A DNA stretch of 63,104 nucleotides from Fimbriimonas sp. (GCA_029866005.1 JARXAE010000019.1:1-63104), one strand, 5' to 3'. Positions 8,157 through 17,465 are shown, counted from the stretch's first letter. Notes: a model not told the origin generated them from the letters alone. Translations and numbers: made by a program.

Positions 8157-9698
8157 ATGTGGATCGCTAACGCCGAGAGGACGAGAATGCTTGAACATCG
8201 CACTGCGAGTGAGTTCGGCATTTCTGCAACTGTCCTTATCGAGCGAGCCGGAATGGCGATTTTTGATGCTCTCCGCCAACTGATGCCCGACACCGGTCGT
8301 GTGGCAGTGTTCTGTGGCAAGGGGCACAACGGCTGCGATGGACTCGTCGCGGCGCGAATCGCCCACGAGCGTGGTTACAAAGTCGAAGTCATCATGGGAT
8401 GTGCCCAAGAGGAGCTCGTCGAGCTGACTCGACGACAATTCGAGATGTGTCGAGCCGCAGGACTTGGAATCACATTCCCCGAGGAAGGCTGCTGGTGTCG
8501 TAGGCTTGAGCTGATCAGTGAAAAGGATGTTATCATCGACGCGCTCCTCGGAATCGGCGCCCAGAGAGAAGTGCACGGTGCGGTCAAGATTGCAATCCAA
8601 TCCATCAATCGCAGCGGGGTACCAGTAATTTCTGTAGATGTGCCAAGCGGCATCTGTTGCGATACGGGCGAGGAACTTGGCGAGTCCATTTGGGCGCTTC
8701 GCACAATTACGTTTGGGATGGCAAAACCATTCCTCTTCCAAGGAATTGGTCTTGAGCACGCCGGGTTTTGGACCGTCAGCGAGATAGGCTTCCCCCAACC
8801 TCTACTTACCGAACCAACAGAGGCGAGAATGCTCGATAGCGAATGGGTCGCATCTCTCCTCCCTGAGCGCCTCAAGGCGAGCCATAAGGGTGACAATGGG
8901 CATGTCCTCATTGCCGCGGGAAGCAAGTGGATGCGCGGTGCGGCAACTTTAGCCGCCAAGGCCGCTTTCTCAGCTGGAGCTGGGCTCGTTACCGTTGCAG
9001 GAGTGTCGGCCGTCTGCGACGCAGTTGCCGCAAATCTTCCCGAAGCCCTTCTTCTTCCATTACCGGAGAAAAACGGAGTGGTGACCGAGGACGCAGCCGA
9101 AGAGATTCTCAAATACCAACACAAGTTTACGAGCGCCTTGATCGGCCCCGGGCTGACCGTTGATCCGAACGTTCACGCCTTTCTTGGTCGATTGTTCAAA
9201 GCGTTGACCATTCCCGCCGTCATCGATGCGGACGCCCTCACGTGTGTTGCGAATGGTGTTGAGCTTCCGGCCACGGACTGCGTGCTCACCCCCCACCCAG
9301 GTGAGATGAGTCGCCTCCTTCACGCCTCAATCGCGGAAGTGCAAGCTGACCGCTTCCGTACTGTTGATCACGCGGTAGGGGAATACAAGCACTGCGTTCT
9401 TCTCAAGGGACCCTACAGCATCGTTGGCGAAGAGGGGCAACCTAAGCTCGTCAATAGTACTGGAAACCCTGGTCAGGCGAGCGCCGGGATGGGTGATGTG
9501 CTGAGCGGAATGATCGCAACCCTTCTCGCTCAGGACATCCCTGGATACTATGCCGCCGGTTGCGGAATGTTCTGGCATGGAGCTGCAGCAGATATCTGTG
9601 CAGAACTTATTGGGCCAATTGGTTACAAAGCGAGCGATGTAGCGAATGCTTTGCCCCAAGCACGGGCTAGAATTGTCTCATCTTGCAACGAGTTTTAG
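8157..9698 (+). CDS. nnr: Bifunctional NAD(P)H-hydrate epimerase / ADP-dependent dehydratase
   Basis: This 513-residue fusion repairs damaged NAD(P)HX. The N-terminal YjeF_N epimerase half (about 1-215) has the G-K-G-H-N-G-C-D-G motif and interconverts the S and R hydrates. The C-terminal ribokinase-like half (about 225-510) has the T-P-H-P-G-E motif and a late A-G-M-G-D-V-L-S-G motif holding the catalytic Asp, and dehydrates the S form using ADP. The length is standard for the bacterial fusion. The following FHA gene starts inside its last codons, so this housekeeping gene may lead the FHA/VWA operon. Confidence 0.93.
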   Translation: MWIANAERTRMLEHRTASEFGISATVLIERAGMAIFDALRQLMPDTGRVAVFCGKGHNGCDGLVAARIAHERGYKVEVIMGCAQEELVELTRRQFEMCRAAGLGITFPEEGCWCRRLELISEKDVIIDALLGIGAQREVHGAVKIAIQSINRSGVPVISVDVPSGICCDTGEELGESIWALRTITFGMAKPFLFQGIGLEHAGFWTVSEIGFPQPLLTEPTEARMLDSEWVASLLPERLKASHKGDNGHVLIAAGSKWMRGAATLAAKAAFSAGAGLVTVAGVSAVCDAVAANLPEALLLPLPEKNGVVTEDAAEEILKYQHKFTSALIGPGLTVDPNVHAFLGRLFKALTIPAVIDADALTCVANGVELPATDCVLTPHPGEMSRLLHASIAEVQADRFRTVDHAVGEYKHCVLLKGPYSIVGEEGQPKLVNSTGNPGQASAGMGDVLSGMIATLLAQDIPGYYAAGCGMFWHGAAADICAELIGPIGYKASDVANALPQARARIVSSCNEF

Positions 9699-10906
9699 CT
9701 TTTGTCGGTTTCATGGTCTGTTCGGCGGCGGGATTTGCCCAAGGCACAGTAAACATTGCCTTAGGAAGCCTCCACCAGTTTCATACGTTCGAAGCGACGG
9801 AATGGCCAACCAAGCCAATAACCGATGTCCAAAAGATTAGTGGTGACAAGGTCACCATAAAGCTCACCTCGAAAGAGGCAAAGCCAAAGCTCTTCATCGT
9901 CGATACCGAAACTGGAAACGTCGCGATGAAGTCAGAAGAGTTCATCCGTGATGGCTCATGGGCGGTCACCAGCAGCTCATTCCTTGCCGTCCAGCAAGTT
10001 GATGTCCAAGTATCCGCTCCCGGTGGTCCCGTTGACTCTGCGACGGTCGAAATTCAAGATGGACTGCGAAAGCGTGAGGAGCTCATTGATTCCAAGTCGG
10101 CCGGAAAAGCGACGTTTTACTTCGTCCAACTCGGCGAAGTCAAAGTGACAGTCAAGTACCGCGGCAAGAATGGGATGGCAGATCCCGTCAAGCAATCTTT
10201 CACGATCAGTTTGGAGAGGGAACAGCCGATCCCCACACTCAAAATCGCCCTTCCGGATGGAAACTCGGTCGCGTCCGAAGAACCCGCGAAGACTGAGACC
10301 CCTCAAGCCGGAGAGAAGCCAGCGGTGAACGATGCGAAAATTCCTACCGCCCCAGAGGCCACCAAATCGGGACCCGTCGGCAACCTCCTGACCACTCTCA
10401 TTGGCATGGGCGTTGTCGCCGCAGTCGTCTGGTACATCCTCAAATACATGAGAGAGAATGGAGACAAGGTTCAGGACACCATTAAAAAGCTCGGTGCCGA
10501 CCTCCCCCAAGCTCCCGCCGCAGATGCTGACCCCGCGCCGATCACCCCCATCAAACCGGAGCCGATGCAACAGATCATCCTCGACTCTGCAACTGTAGCC
10601 CCTGTTGCACCAACCCCAACTCCAACGGGAACCCCCCGGCTCATCGCTACTGACGGATCCGTCTTCGATCTTCCCGAGGGAGAAACCACCGTTGGGCGAG
10701 AATTTGGGAACGGTCTGGTCGTTCCAAGCGACACGGTCTCCCGCCGCCACGCCAGCCTCCTGAAATCAGGGAGTACGGTCAGCGTCACCGATCATGGAAG
10801 TACCAACGGCTCCTGGGTCAATGGAATGAAAGTTGGCGGAACCGTCAGCTTGAATCCTGGTGACCAAGTGCGTTTCGGCTCAATCGAATATCAATACGAG
10901 GGGTAA
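9683..10906 (+). CDS. Secreted/membrane protein with C-terminal FHA domain
   Basis: The TTG at 9683 gives a proper signal peptide (Arg3, hydrophobic core, A-G-F-A-Q cleavage region) and overlaps nnr by 16 bp. A periplasmic-type beta-rich region (about 21-190) and a Pro/Glu-rich spacer follow. A transmembrane helix lies at about 235-255, and the C-terminal FHA domain at about 325-405 should be cytoplasmic. The FHA core is intact: G-R, S-R-R-H and S-T-N-G, the residues that bind phosphothreonine. The topology suits a transmembrane receptor or scaffold that reads Ser/Thr phosphorylation. It heads the FHA, double-FHA, VWA gene set. Confidence 0.82.
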   Translation: MQRVLAFVGFMVCSAAGFAQGTVNIALGSLHQFHTFEATEWPTKPITDVQKISGDKVTIKLTSKEAKPKLFIVDTETGNVAMKSEEFIRDGSWAVTSSSFLAVQQVDVQVSAPGGPVDSATVEIQDGLRKREELIDSKSAGKATFYFVQLGEVKVTVKYRGKNGMADPVKQSFTISLEREQPIPTLKIALPDGNSVASEEPAKTETPQAGEKPAVNDAKIPTAPEATKSGPVGNLLTTLIGMGVVAAVVWYILKYMRENGDKVQDTIKKLGADLPQAPAADADPAPITPIKPEPMQQIILDSATVAPVAPTPTPTGTPRLIATDGSVFDLPEGETTVGREFGNGLVVPSDTVSRRHASLLKSGSTVSVTDHGSTNGSWVNGMKVGGTVSLNPGDQVRFGSIEYQYEG

Positions 10907-12265
10907 ATGGGCAGCATCATCTTCAAGACGATCGTCGGAATCATCGCCGGAGTCGCGGTGTGGGCGGTCGTCGAACCGTTCAAGCCGAGCTATGGAACGC
11001 CACAATGGGGCATCTTTGAATTGATTCTCATGTGGGGCTGGGCAATCGCCCTCGGTGCATCAGTCGGCTTCATGAACGGGATGCAACGCGGGAGCCGTTC
11101 CCACGCCCTGCGCGAGATGGGATTTGGCGTTCTGTTCGCCGTCATCGGAGTCAGCGTCGGCAGGGGTCTCTCAGCGCCGTTCGCCGCCCTCATTCAATCC
11201 CCGCTCGCCGTTATCGGTCGCACGGGTGCGCTTGCTCTGATCGGAATGGGGATGGGAGCCGGTATTGGTTACTGTACTCTTGTCGTCCGCCGGGGTGTCC
11301 AGGGAGCAGTCGGTGGTCTCATCGGTGGCGGAATCGCGGGTTTCGTCTTCGACCTTGTAGGCTCAATGCTCCAAGGCATCACGCTCCCGATGCAGGGTGC
11401 AGTCAATGGCGCCGTCGGCGAAGTTGGAGCCCCGAGTCGAGCCATCACTGCTGCCCTCATGTGCGGCGCAATCGCCCTCATGATCGGTATCGTCGAGGCT
11501 CTCTCAAAATCCGCCTGGCTCCGCCTTGAACTCGGACGTAATGAAGGGAAGGAGTGGGTGATCGACAAGCCGATGATGACCCTTGGCCGTCACGAGCGCG
11601 CCGACATCCCCCTCTTCGGTGACGCCAATGTCGCCCCAAACCATGCCGTCATCCAAAAGCAAGGCGGAAGTTATATTGTCGTCGACCAAGGTTCCCCCGT
11701 CGGTATCGGAGTCAACGGTCAACGAGTCAGCCAGCACACCCTTCAGCCAAACGATGTCCTCCAACTCGGCAGCGTCAACCTTCGCTTCATCACCAAAAAC
11801 GTCAAAGCTCCCAAGCGAGGTCCCGAGCCTGGTCGAGCCCAAGCCTTCCCCATTGGCGGACAAGTTCCGATGCCTCAACCGCAAATTCAGCCCCAAATGC
11901 CCCAGCCGCACACACCAATGGGTCAACCCATCTTCGACCCCACCGTCGCTGTGCCCGCCCAACCGACCTTCGCGCCAGCTGCTACCCCCACCCTCCTCGC
12001 CTTGGACGGTCCTTTAACCGGACAACGTTTCCCGATCACAATGCCTGTCGAACTCGGACGCGAGAGCCAACAAGTCTCCCTCGCATTTGATAGCAGTGCA
12101 AGCCGCCGTCACACCCGAATCGACCCCCAAGGCACCCAAGTCAGCGTCTCTGACCTAGGAAGTACCAATGGAACTTTCATTAACGGACAAAGAGTCACTA
12201 ACGGAATTGCAAAATCGGGCGATATTATCAAGGTAGGAGCGACGAGTTTTCGCATAGAATCCTAG
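10907..12265 (+). CDS. Polytopic membrane protein with two FHA domains
   Basis: The ATG follows the previous stop with no gap. The first 200 residues hold several Gly/Ala-rich hydrophobic helices. FHA 1 lies at about 222-290, a Pro/Gln/Met linker follows, and FHA 2 lies at about 370-450. FHA 2 is canonical (G-R, S-R-R-H, S-T-N-G). FHA 1 has lost the ligand-contact residues: S-R-x-H is replaced by A-P-N-H and S-T-N-G is altered to G-I-G-V-N-G. FHA 1 is probably structural or binds without phosphate. The protein likely serves as a membrane platform for phosphothreonine-dependent assembly with its neighbours. Confidence 0.85.
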   Translation: MGSIIFKTIVGIIAGVAVWAVVEPFKPSYGTPQWGIFELILMWGWAIALGASVGFMNGMQRGSRSHALREMGFGVLFAVIGVSVGRGLSAPFAALIQSPLAVIGRTGALALIGMGMGAGIGYCTLVVRRGVQGAVGGLIGGGIAGFVFDLVGSMLQGITLPMQGAVNGAVGEVGAPSRAITAALMCGAIALMIGIVEALSKSAWLRLELGRNEGKEWVIDKPMMTLGRHERADIPLFGDANVAPNHAVIQKQGGSYIVVDQGSPVGIGVNGQRVSQHTLQPNDVLQLGSVNLRFITKNVKAPKRGPEPGRAQAFPIGGQVPMPQPQIQPQMPQPHTPMGQPIFDPTVAVPAQPTFAPAATPTLLALDGPLTGQRFPITMPVELGRESQQVSLAFDSSASRRHTRIDPQGTQVSVSDLGSTNGTFINGQRVTNGIAKSGDIIKVGATSFRIES

Positions 12266-12273
12266 TAATAATC

Positions 12274-13635
12274 ATGGACCTCACGCAGCGCATCGACCCG
12301 AACCGAACGATCATGACTCCTCAAGCAGGGGGTAATGCCACGGTCGCCATGCCTGCAATGGGCGGCGGAGCGAATCGAACCACGGTCATGGCACCAATGA
12401 CTGCGCTAACCGTCGAGGTCATCCCTGGTCGAACCGTGACGATGGCTAATGGTCCGGCGCGCGAGCAATTTCTTCTCGAACTCCGCGCTGGAGGAGGCGA
12501 AACTTTTGGCGGAGTCGTCGGCGGTGGAAGAACTCCGATGAACCTCTGCCTCGTCATCGACCGCTCAGGCTCGATGGAAGGCCAACCGCTCGAATACGTT
12601 AAACAAGCCTGCGCCCACGTTGTGGATCTCCTGATGCCAACCGACGTCCTCAGTATCGTGACGTTCGAGGAAGTGGTTGAAGTGCTGATGCCACCTCAGC
12701 AAGTGACCAACAAAGAGATGGTCAAAGCCGGGATCGCTCGCCTTGCGGCGGGTAACACGACCAACCTTTACGACGGCATCTCGCTGGCAATGCAACAGGT
12801 CTCCCAGTTTATTGAGACAAACCGCGCCACTCGAATGATCGTCCTTACCGACGGCGATCCGACCGCTGGAATCAAAGACTACACTGCCCTCACGACTCAT
12901 GCCGGAGAACTCCAGAAGAAGGGAATCTCTGTCACGTTCCTTGGTTTCGGTCCCGATTATAACGAAGAGCTCCTCGCCGGAATGGCGAAAAAGGCCGGTG
13001 GAACCTACCACTACATCCCCCAGCCCCAAATGATCCCGGACATCTTCCGCGACGAGCTCAACAAGCTTATGACCACGGTCACGCGAAACATGAGCCTTGA
13101 ACTCAAGCTCGCCCGATGGGTCCAGATGAACGCGCCCCAGCAGGTGATGGAAGGAATACTCAACATCTCCCTCGCCGATATGGAGCGCGGAAGCTCGATC
13201 CAACAGGTCATCGACCTCGAATTCCCCAACCACCCTCTCGGTCACTACCGAGTCCTGGGCGGAAAGCTCACCTATGAAGACTTGATTGCCGGAGATACCA
13301 AGACCGTCAACCTAGACTTCGAAATGGAGTTCTCGGCGGACTCCGCCCGTTATTCCCAGCCCGTCAACCCCCGCGTCGGCCAAGCCGCCTCGGTGGTTGC
13401 AAGCAGTAAGGCGATCGAGAAGACCGTCATGGGTCTCAAAACCGGAATGATCACCCAAATGGGTGCTATTCAAGACCTCCAGAAAACGCAGGCGCTTCTC
13501 CTCAATCAGGGAAGAACCGCAGAGGCCCAGGAAGTCACGATGGCCCTCCGAGCCCTCCAAAGCGGAGATAAAGGTGGAGCGGAAAAGACCCTGATGGGAA
13601 CCTTCGTGAATTTGGATCAAGGCAAGTCCTCCTGA
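12274..13635 (+). CDS. von Willebrand factor A domain protein with Thr-rich N-terminal tail
   Basis: This 453-residue cytosolic protein carries a VWA domain at about 88-260 with an intact MIDAS motif D96-x-S98-x-S100 and later T-D-G-D. A beta-rich region and a helical C-terminus follow. The first 60 residues are disordered-looking and contain repeated Thr motifs: T4-Q-R-I, N-R-T12, T23-V-A-M, N-R-T36-T-V-M and T54-V-T-M. Many fit T-x-x-[I/M/V], the type FHA domains read when phosphorylated. Being 8 bp downstream of two FHA genes, it is a plausible phospho-client of them. No kinase or phosphatase gene is present in the window. Confidence 0.87.
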   Translation: MDLTQRIDPNRTIMTPQAGGNATVAMPAMGGGANRTTVMAPMTALTVEVIPGRTVTMANGPAREQFLLELRAGGGETFGGVVGGGRTPMNLCLVIDRSGSMEGQPLEYVKQACAHVVDLLMPTDVLSIVTFEEVVEVLMPPQQVTNKEMVKAGIARLAAGNTTNLYDGISLAMQQVSQFIETNRATRMIVLTDGDPTAGIKDYTALTTHAGELQKKGISVTFLGFGPDYNEELLAGMAKKAGGTYHYIPQPQMIPDIFRDELNKLMTTVTRNMSLELKLARWVQMNAPQQVMEGILNISLADMERGSSIQQVIDLEFPNHPLGHYRVLGGKLTYEDLIAGDTKTVNLDFEMEFSADSARYSQPVNPRVGQAASVVASSKAIEKTVMGLKTGMITQMGAIQDLQKTQALLLNQGRTAEAQEVTMALRALQSGDKGGAEKTLMGTFVNLDQGKSS

Positions 13636-13751
13636 CGTAGCCCTAAGGGTCTCTTGCTGACCCACTCTCAGATCAGTTCAACCACGCACGGTCTAGGTAG
13701 ATCAAACGTCGCCAGGGTTTGTACTTCCAATGAAGATGAATCCCTCCGAAG

Positions 13752-13764
13752 GTATATGATATAC
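13752..13764 (+). promoter_or_regulatory. Perfect 13-bp palindrome, candidate LacI-family operator
   Basis: GTATATGATATAC is symmetric about its central G and ends 6 bp before the lacI-type ATG. Its position suggests autoregulation by the encoded repressor. It also contains TATGAT, which could be the -10 box, so binding would block transcription directly. Confidence 0.45.
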
Positions 13765-13770
13765 ATGTAA

Positions 13771-14787
13771 ATGAGTGTCACGATCCGCGATGTCGCCAAA
13801 GCGGCTGGTTGTTCGCCGATGGCGGTTAGCAAAGTTCTTCATGGTCGAGGCGTCACCGTTAGAGTAGGCGAAGAAAAGGCGAAGGAAATCCGCCGCATCG
13901 CCGATGAACTCAACTATATTCCTAACCAAATCGCCCGTAGCCTTCGGGGTGAGCGTCGTTATAACATTGGCCTCGTCATGGACTCTCTCGGTCCGATCGC
14001 GATTGGCTCTCGTTATCTGGCCCACCTCTACGACGGTCTCCAATCTGCTTGTTTCGAAAAAGGCTATTCCCTGACAATTTGCCCGAAACTCCATGCCGAT
14101 CATAAACGCTTCATCGCTGATGGCCGCTTCGATGGAATCGTCTGGGCAAAGTACCAACTGGATCCAGAGACGAGCCGAATTGCCGACCGTGTGGGACTAA
14201 AAATCGTCCATCTTCACGTCCCACCGAGCCTCGCCCCCGACGACAAGCATGACTACTTCTGCGCAGACAATAAGCAAGCGTTGATGTTGGCAGTGAGACA
14301 CCTCTACGATCTCGGGCATCGACGCATTGACTTCGGAGTCGACGCCGATAACATCGGTTCCGCCGAAGACGCAGATCGATGGGAAGCGTTTCAATCTGCT
14401 TGTGTCGAACTTGGACTAAGCCCTGGGAAGCGAGTCGAATTGTTTTACACGGTTAAAGATGCCGAATCGTGGATTACCGATCCGACCCGAGGCACCGGAA
14501 TCGTTCTCCGAACTGAGAATCTGGCCAGTTTCATTTACCCCGCCGCCGAGAAACATGGCGTCAGGATTCCGGATGACATCAGCATCGTCGGGTTCGACTC
14601 CACCGAGTTCTGTGACACACTCTCTCCTGCCCTGACCGCGATCAATCAGCCAGTACGGGACCTCGTCTACGCGGCAGTCAACCTGCTGATACGTCGAATT
14701 GAGGGGGATGAAGAGGCAACTCGTACCCACCTCTTCCCCTGCAGTTTCGATGTGCGAGGTTCGACGGCACCACCTCCTGCCCAATAG
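13771..14787 (+). CDS. LacI-family transcriptional regulator
   Basis: This 338-residue protein has an N-terminal helix-turn-helix (V-T-I-R-D-V-A-K-A-A-G at the start, hinge region near residues 45-60, with N-Q-I-A-R-S-L). A periplasmic-binding-protein-like effector domain follows and ends with the usual V-G-F-D and T-A-I-N-Q-P segments. It should repress a carbohydrate-related target until a sugar effector binds. It stands alone between the FHA/VWA module and the polysaccharide locus. The palindrome right before its start is the only candidate operator I can see. Its ligand and regulon are unknown. Confidence 0.92.
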   Translation: MSVTIRDVAKAAGCSPMAVSKVLHGRGVTVRVGEEKAKEIRRIADELNYIPNQIARSLRGERRYNIGLVMDSLGPIAIGSRYLAHLYDGLQSACFEKGYSLTICPKLHADHKRFIADGRFDGIVWAKYQLDPETSRIADRVGLKIVHLHVPPSLAPDDKHDYFCADNKQALMLAVRHLYDLGHRRIDFGVDADNIGSAEDADRWEAFQSACVELGLSPGKRVELFYTVKDAESWITDPTRGTGIVLRTENLASFIYPAAEKHGVRIPDDISIVGFDSTEFCDTLSPALTAINQPVRDLVYAAVNLLIRRIEGDEEATRTHLFPCSFDVRGSTAPPPAQ

Positions 14788-14856
14788 TCCCTCCAAGTTT
14801 CTCGAGATCAGACTCCCTGGTAAACTTACGGTTGTTGTGCGACTGAGAGGGTTCTT

Positions 14857-15333
14857 ATGCCGATAAGCGATAGCGTCACTCTCGGGGAGGGAGTGCTCAT
14901 TTTTCATCCCAGCCTCGTTAACCTTTACGGCTGTTCGATCGGAGATGGCTCGAAGATTGGTTCATTCGTGGAAATCCAGAAGAATGCATCCGTTGGCAAG
15001 AACTGCAAAATCTCCTCCCATACATTCGTGTGCGAAGGCGTGGACATCGGCGATGGGGTCTTCGTAGGCCACGGCGTCGTTTTTATTAATGACAAGTTCC
15101 CCCGCGCAGTAACAGAGTCAGGCGAACTCCAAACCGAAGCTGATTGGGCAGTGATCCGAACGACGGTCGAGGACGGTGCTTCAATCGGTAGTGGGGCCGT
15201 AATCATGTGCGGAATCACCATCGGCAAAAACGCCTTGATTGCCGCTGGTGCCGTCGTCACGAAGGACGTCCCTGCTGGGGCAGTTGTGGTCGGTACTCCC
15301 GCCCGGCTCCACGCCATGGAGGCAAGAAGTTGA
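14857..15333 (+). CDS. Left-handed beta-helix N-acetyltransferase (WbpD/WlbB-like)
   Basis: This 158-residue hexapeptide-repeat protein has many I-G-x-G-x-x-[I/V] turns and an internal loop with H-G-V-V-F-I-N-D, as in UDP-2-acetamido-3-amino-glucuronate 3-N-acetyltransferases. That enzyme acetylates the 3-amino group made by the WbpB/WbpE pair, whose homologues follow directly. GAGAGGG lies 4 nt upstream of the ATG, so this gene is leadered. The downstream oxidoreductase gene overlaps it through TTGA. Confidence 0.83.
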   Translation: MPISDSVTLGEGVLIFHPSLVNLYGCSIGDGSKIGSFVEIQKNASVGKNCKISSHTFVCEGVDIGDGVFVGHGVVFINDKFPRAVTESGELQTEADWAVIRTTVEDGASIGSGAVIMCGITIGKNALIAAGAVVTKDVPAGAVVVGTPARLHAMEARS

Positions 15334-16340
15334 TCAACATTGCTCTGGTTGGATACGGCTATTGGGGTCCCAATCTCGCGCGCAACATTGACGCATGCCC
15401 TCTAACGACGCTCCACACCGTCTGTGATCTCAATCCCAGCGCCGAAGCCCGCGTCAAGAACTTTCATCCAAACGCGCGATTCGTTACAGATTTCGCCGCG
15501 ATGCTCGCCGATGATTCGATCGATGCGGTAGTACTCGCAACCCCAGTTTCAAGTCACGCCCCCCTTGCAATTGCCGCCTTCCAAGCCGGTAAACATGTCC
15601 TTGTAGAAAAGCCCCTTTCGGAATCATCTGAAGCTGCTGCAAAAGTCGTCGATGCCTCAAAAGCTGCCGGCAAAGTCCTCCTGGTCGACCACACCTTCTG
15701 CTACCAAGGCGCCACGCGAAAGGTCAAAGAATTCATCGACTCCGGACGACTTGGAAAGCTGTTCTATTTCGACTCGGAGCGCGTAAACCTTGGTCTCTTC
15801 CAAAGCGATGTAAGTGTCCTCTGGGACCTCGCCGTACACGATCTCTCAATCCTAAGCTTGTGGCATGATGAGTTGCCCACGACGATTTCATGCACCGGAG
15901 CCGCGCACCTCGAAGGTCACCCAGTCAACATGTGTCATATGAACATGAAGTATCCGTCTGGGTTCACTGCGGATATCTCGGTCAACTGGCTCTCTCCAGT
16001 CAAGCTTCGACGAATCCTTCTTGGCGGATCAAACAACATGGTGCTGTTTGATGATCTCGACCCCGTAGAGAAAATCAAGATTTACGACCGAGGTGTCACG
16101 ATGCCCGAATCCGAAAGCTCAGGCAATGCGGGACCCCTCGCATATCGCCGAACCGGAGACGTCTGGATGCCCCAGTTCAGCCTTGCCGAAGCATTGCAAG
16201 AAGAAATCAAGCACTTTGCCGCGTGCATCGAAGGCAGAGAGGCTCCCACCACCAGTGGTGAAATGGCCCTCACCCTCGTTCGCCAACTTGAAGCCGCCGA
16301 CGAATCGATGCGCCAAGGCGGCGCCCCCGTCCAACTTTAA
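15330..16340 (+). CDS. Gfo/Idh/MocA-family sugar-nucleotide dehydrogenase (WbpB/WlbA-like)
   Basis: The TTG start at 15330 overlaps the previous stop (TTGA) and has GGAGG 7 nt upstream. The frame extends further 5', but that part is an acetyltransferase shadow. The 336-residue protein has the N-terminal Rossmann motif V-G-Y-G-Y-W-G, the E-K-P-L motif that contributes the catalytic Lys, and a C-terminal alpha/beta domain. In the WbpB reaction the C3 hydroxyl of UDP-GlcNAc-uronate is oxidised to a ketone for transamination. The neighbours supply the other three steps. Confidence 0.85.
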   Translation: MINIALVGYGYWGPNLARNIDACPLTTLHTVCDLNPSAEARVKNFHPNARFVTDFAAMLADDSIDAVVLATPVSSHAPLAIAAFQAGKHVLVEKPLSESSEAAAKVVDASKAAGKVLLVDHTFCYQGATRKVKEFIDSGRLGKLFYFDSERVNLGLFQSDVSVLWDLAVHDLSILSLWHDELPTTISCTGAAHLEGHPVNMCHMNMKYPSGFTADISVNWLSPVKLRRILLGGSNNMVLFDDLDPVEKIKIYDRGVTMPESESSGNAGPLAYRRTGDVWMPQFSLAEALQEEIKHFAACIEGREAPTTSGEMALTLVRQLEAADESMRQGGAPVQL

Positions 16341-16355
16341 TTGCCACCAAAACCC

Positions 16356-17465
16356 ATGGTTCCATTCCTCGACCTCAAACAGCAGTATCTCGGAATCCGA
16401 GAAGAGATCATCGAAGCCGTCACGCGAACGCTAGACAGCGGAGCCTTTATCCTCGGTCCCGAAGTCGCTGCCTTCGAAGAAGAATTCAGAGTCTTCACTG
16501 GTACCGAATATGTCATTGGGACAAGCTCTGGAACCACGGCTCTCCAACTCGCCCTCTTATCTATGGGAATCCAGCCTGGAGATGAAGTCATAACCGTCCC
16601 GCATACGTTTGTGGCAACCGTCGCCGCAATCCTCTACGTCGGGGCAAAACCTGTTTTGGTGGATATCGACCCCAAAACCTATACGCTTGACCCCGAGAAG
16701 GTCCGAGCTGCAATCACACCTAAAACCAGGTGTATCATGCCCGTTCACCTCTACGGTCAGGTAGCGGACATGGATCCAATTCTTGATATTGCAAACGAGT
16801 TCGGGCTTGTGATCCTTGAAGATGCCGCCCAAGCCCACGCTGCAACCTACAAAGGTCGAAAAGCCGGATCACTCGGCAACTCAGCCGGTTTCAGCTTTTA
16901 CCCAGGTAAAAATCTTGGGGCCTGCGGTGAAGGTGGAGCGATCGCCACGAACGACCCAGAAGTCGCTAGAAAAGCCAGAATGCTTCGCGATTGGGGACAA
17001 GAAAAGAAGTATCACCACGAAGTCGTTGGTTTCAATGCAAGGCTCGAAGCTGTCCAAGCCGCCGTGCTTCGAGTAAAACTCAACTATCTTGCCGGTTGGA
17101 CCGCCAATCGACGAGCAGTCGCGACAAGATATGCCAACGAGTTGACCGGTCTCAACCATGTCACTCTTCCCAAAGTCGCCGAGTATGGGGAGCACTCGTT
17201 CCACATCTATCCGGTACTCGTCAAAGATCGCCCCGGATTCATGAGCTACCTTCAAGAGCAAGGCGTCGGCTCGGGAATTCACTACCCGTTCGCCGTCCAC
17301 CAGCTCAACGGGTACAAGCATCTAGGCTATCTCGACGGAGACTTCCCAGAAGCCGAACGCGTCGCTGCTCAATGCGTCTCGCTTCCGATGTTTCCTGAAA
17401 TGACGTCCGAGATGGTGGATAAAGTCGTCGTCGCCGTCCGGGCCTACGACCAGAGCCAAGGGTGA
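16356..17465 (+). CDS. DegT/DnrJ/EryC1-family sugar aminotransferase (WbpE/WlbC-like)
   Basis: This 369-residue PLP enzyme begins V-P-F-L-D-L-K, the usual family start, so ATG 16356 is preferred over TTG 16341. It has the S-S-G-T-T-A-L motif, the E-D-A-A-Q motif that holds the PLP ring, and an F-Y-P-G-K-N-L-G motif with the Schiff-base Lys. It would transaminate the 3-keto sugar nucleotide made by the upstream dehydrogenase, using glutamate. Its stop overlaps the next gene by GTGA. Confidence 0.9.
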   Translation: MVPFLDLKQQYLGIREEIIEAVTRTLDSGAFILGPEVAAFEEEFRVFTGTEYVIGTSSGTTALQLALLSMGIQPGDEVITVPHTFVATVAAILYVGAKPVLVDIDPKTYTLDPEKVRAAITPKTRCIMPVHLYGQVADMDPILDIANEFGLVILEDAAQAHAATYKGRKAGSLGNSAGFSFYPGKNLGACGEGGAIATNDPEVARKARMLRDWGQEKKYHHEVVGFNARLEAVQAAVLRVKLNYLAGWTANRRAVATRYANELTGLNHVTLPKVAEYGEHSFHIYPVLVKDRPGFMSYLQEQGVGSGIHYPFAVHQLNGYKHLGYLDGDFPEAERVAAQCVSLPMFPEMTSEMVDKVVVAVRAYDQSQG

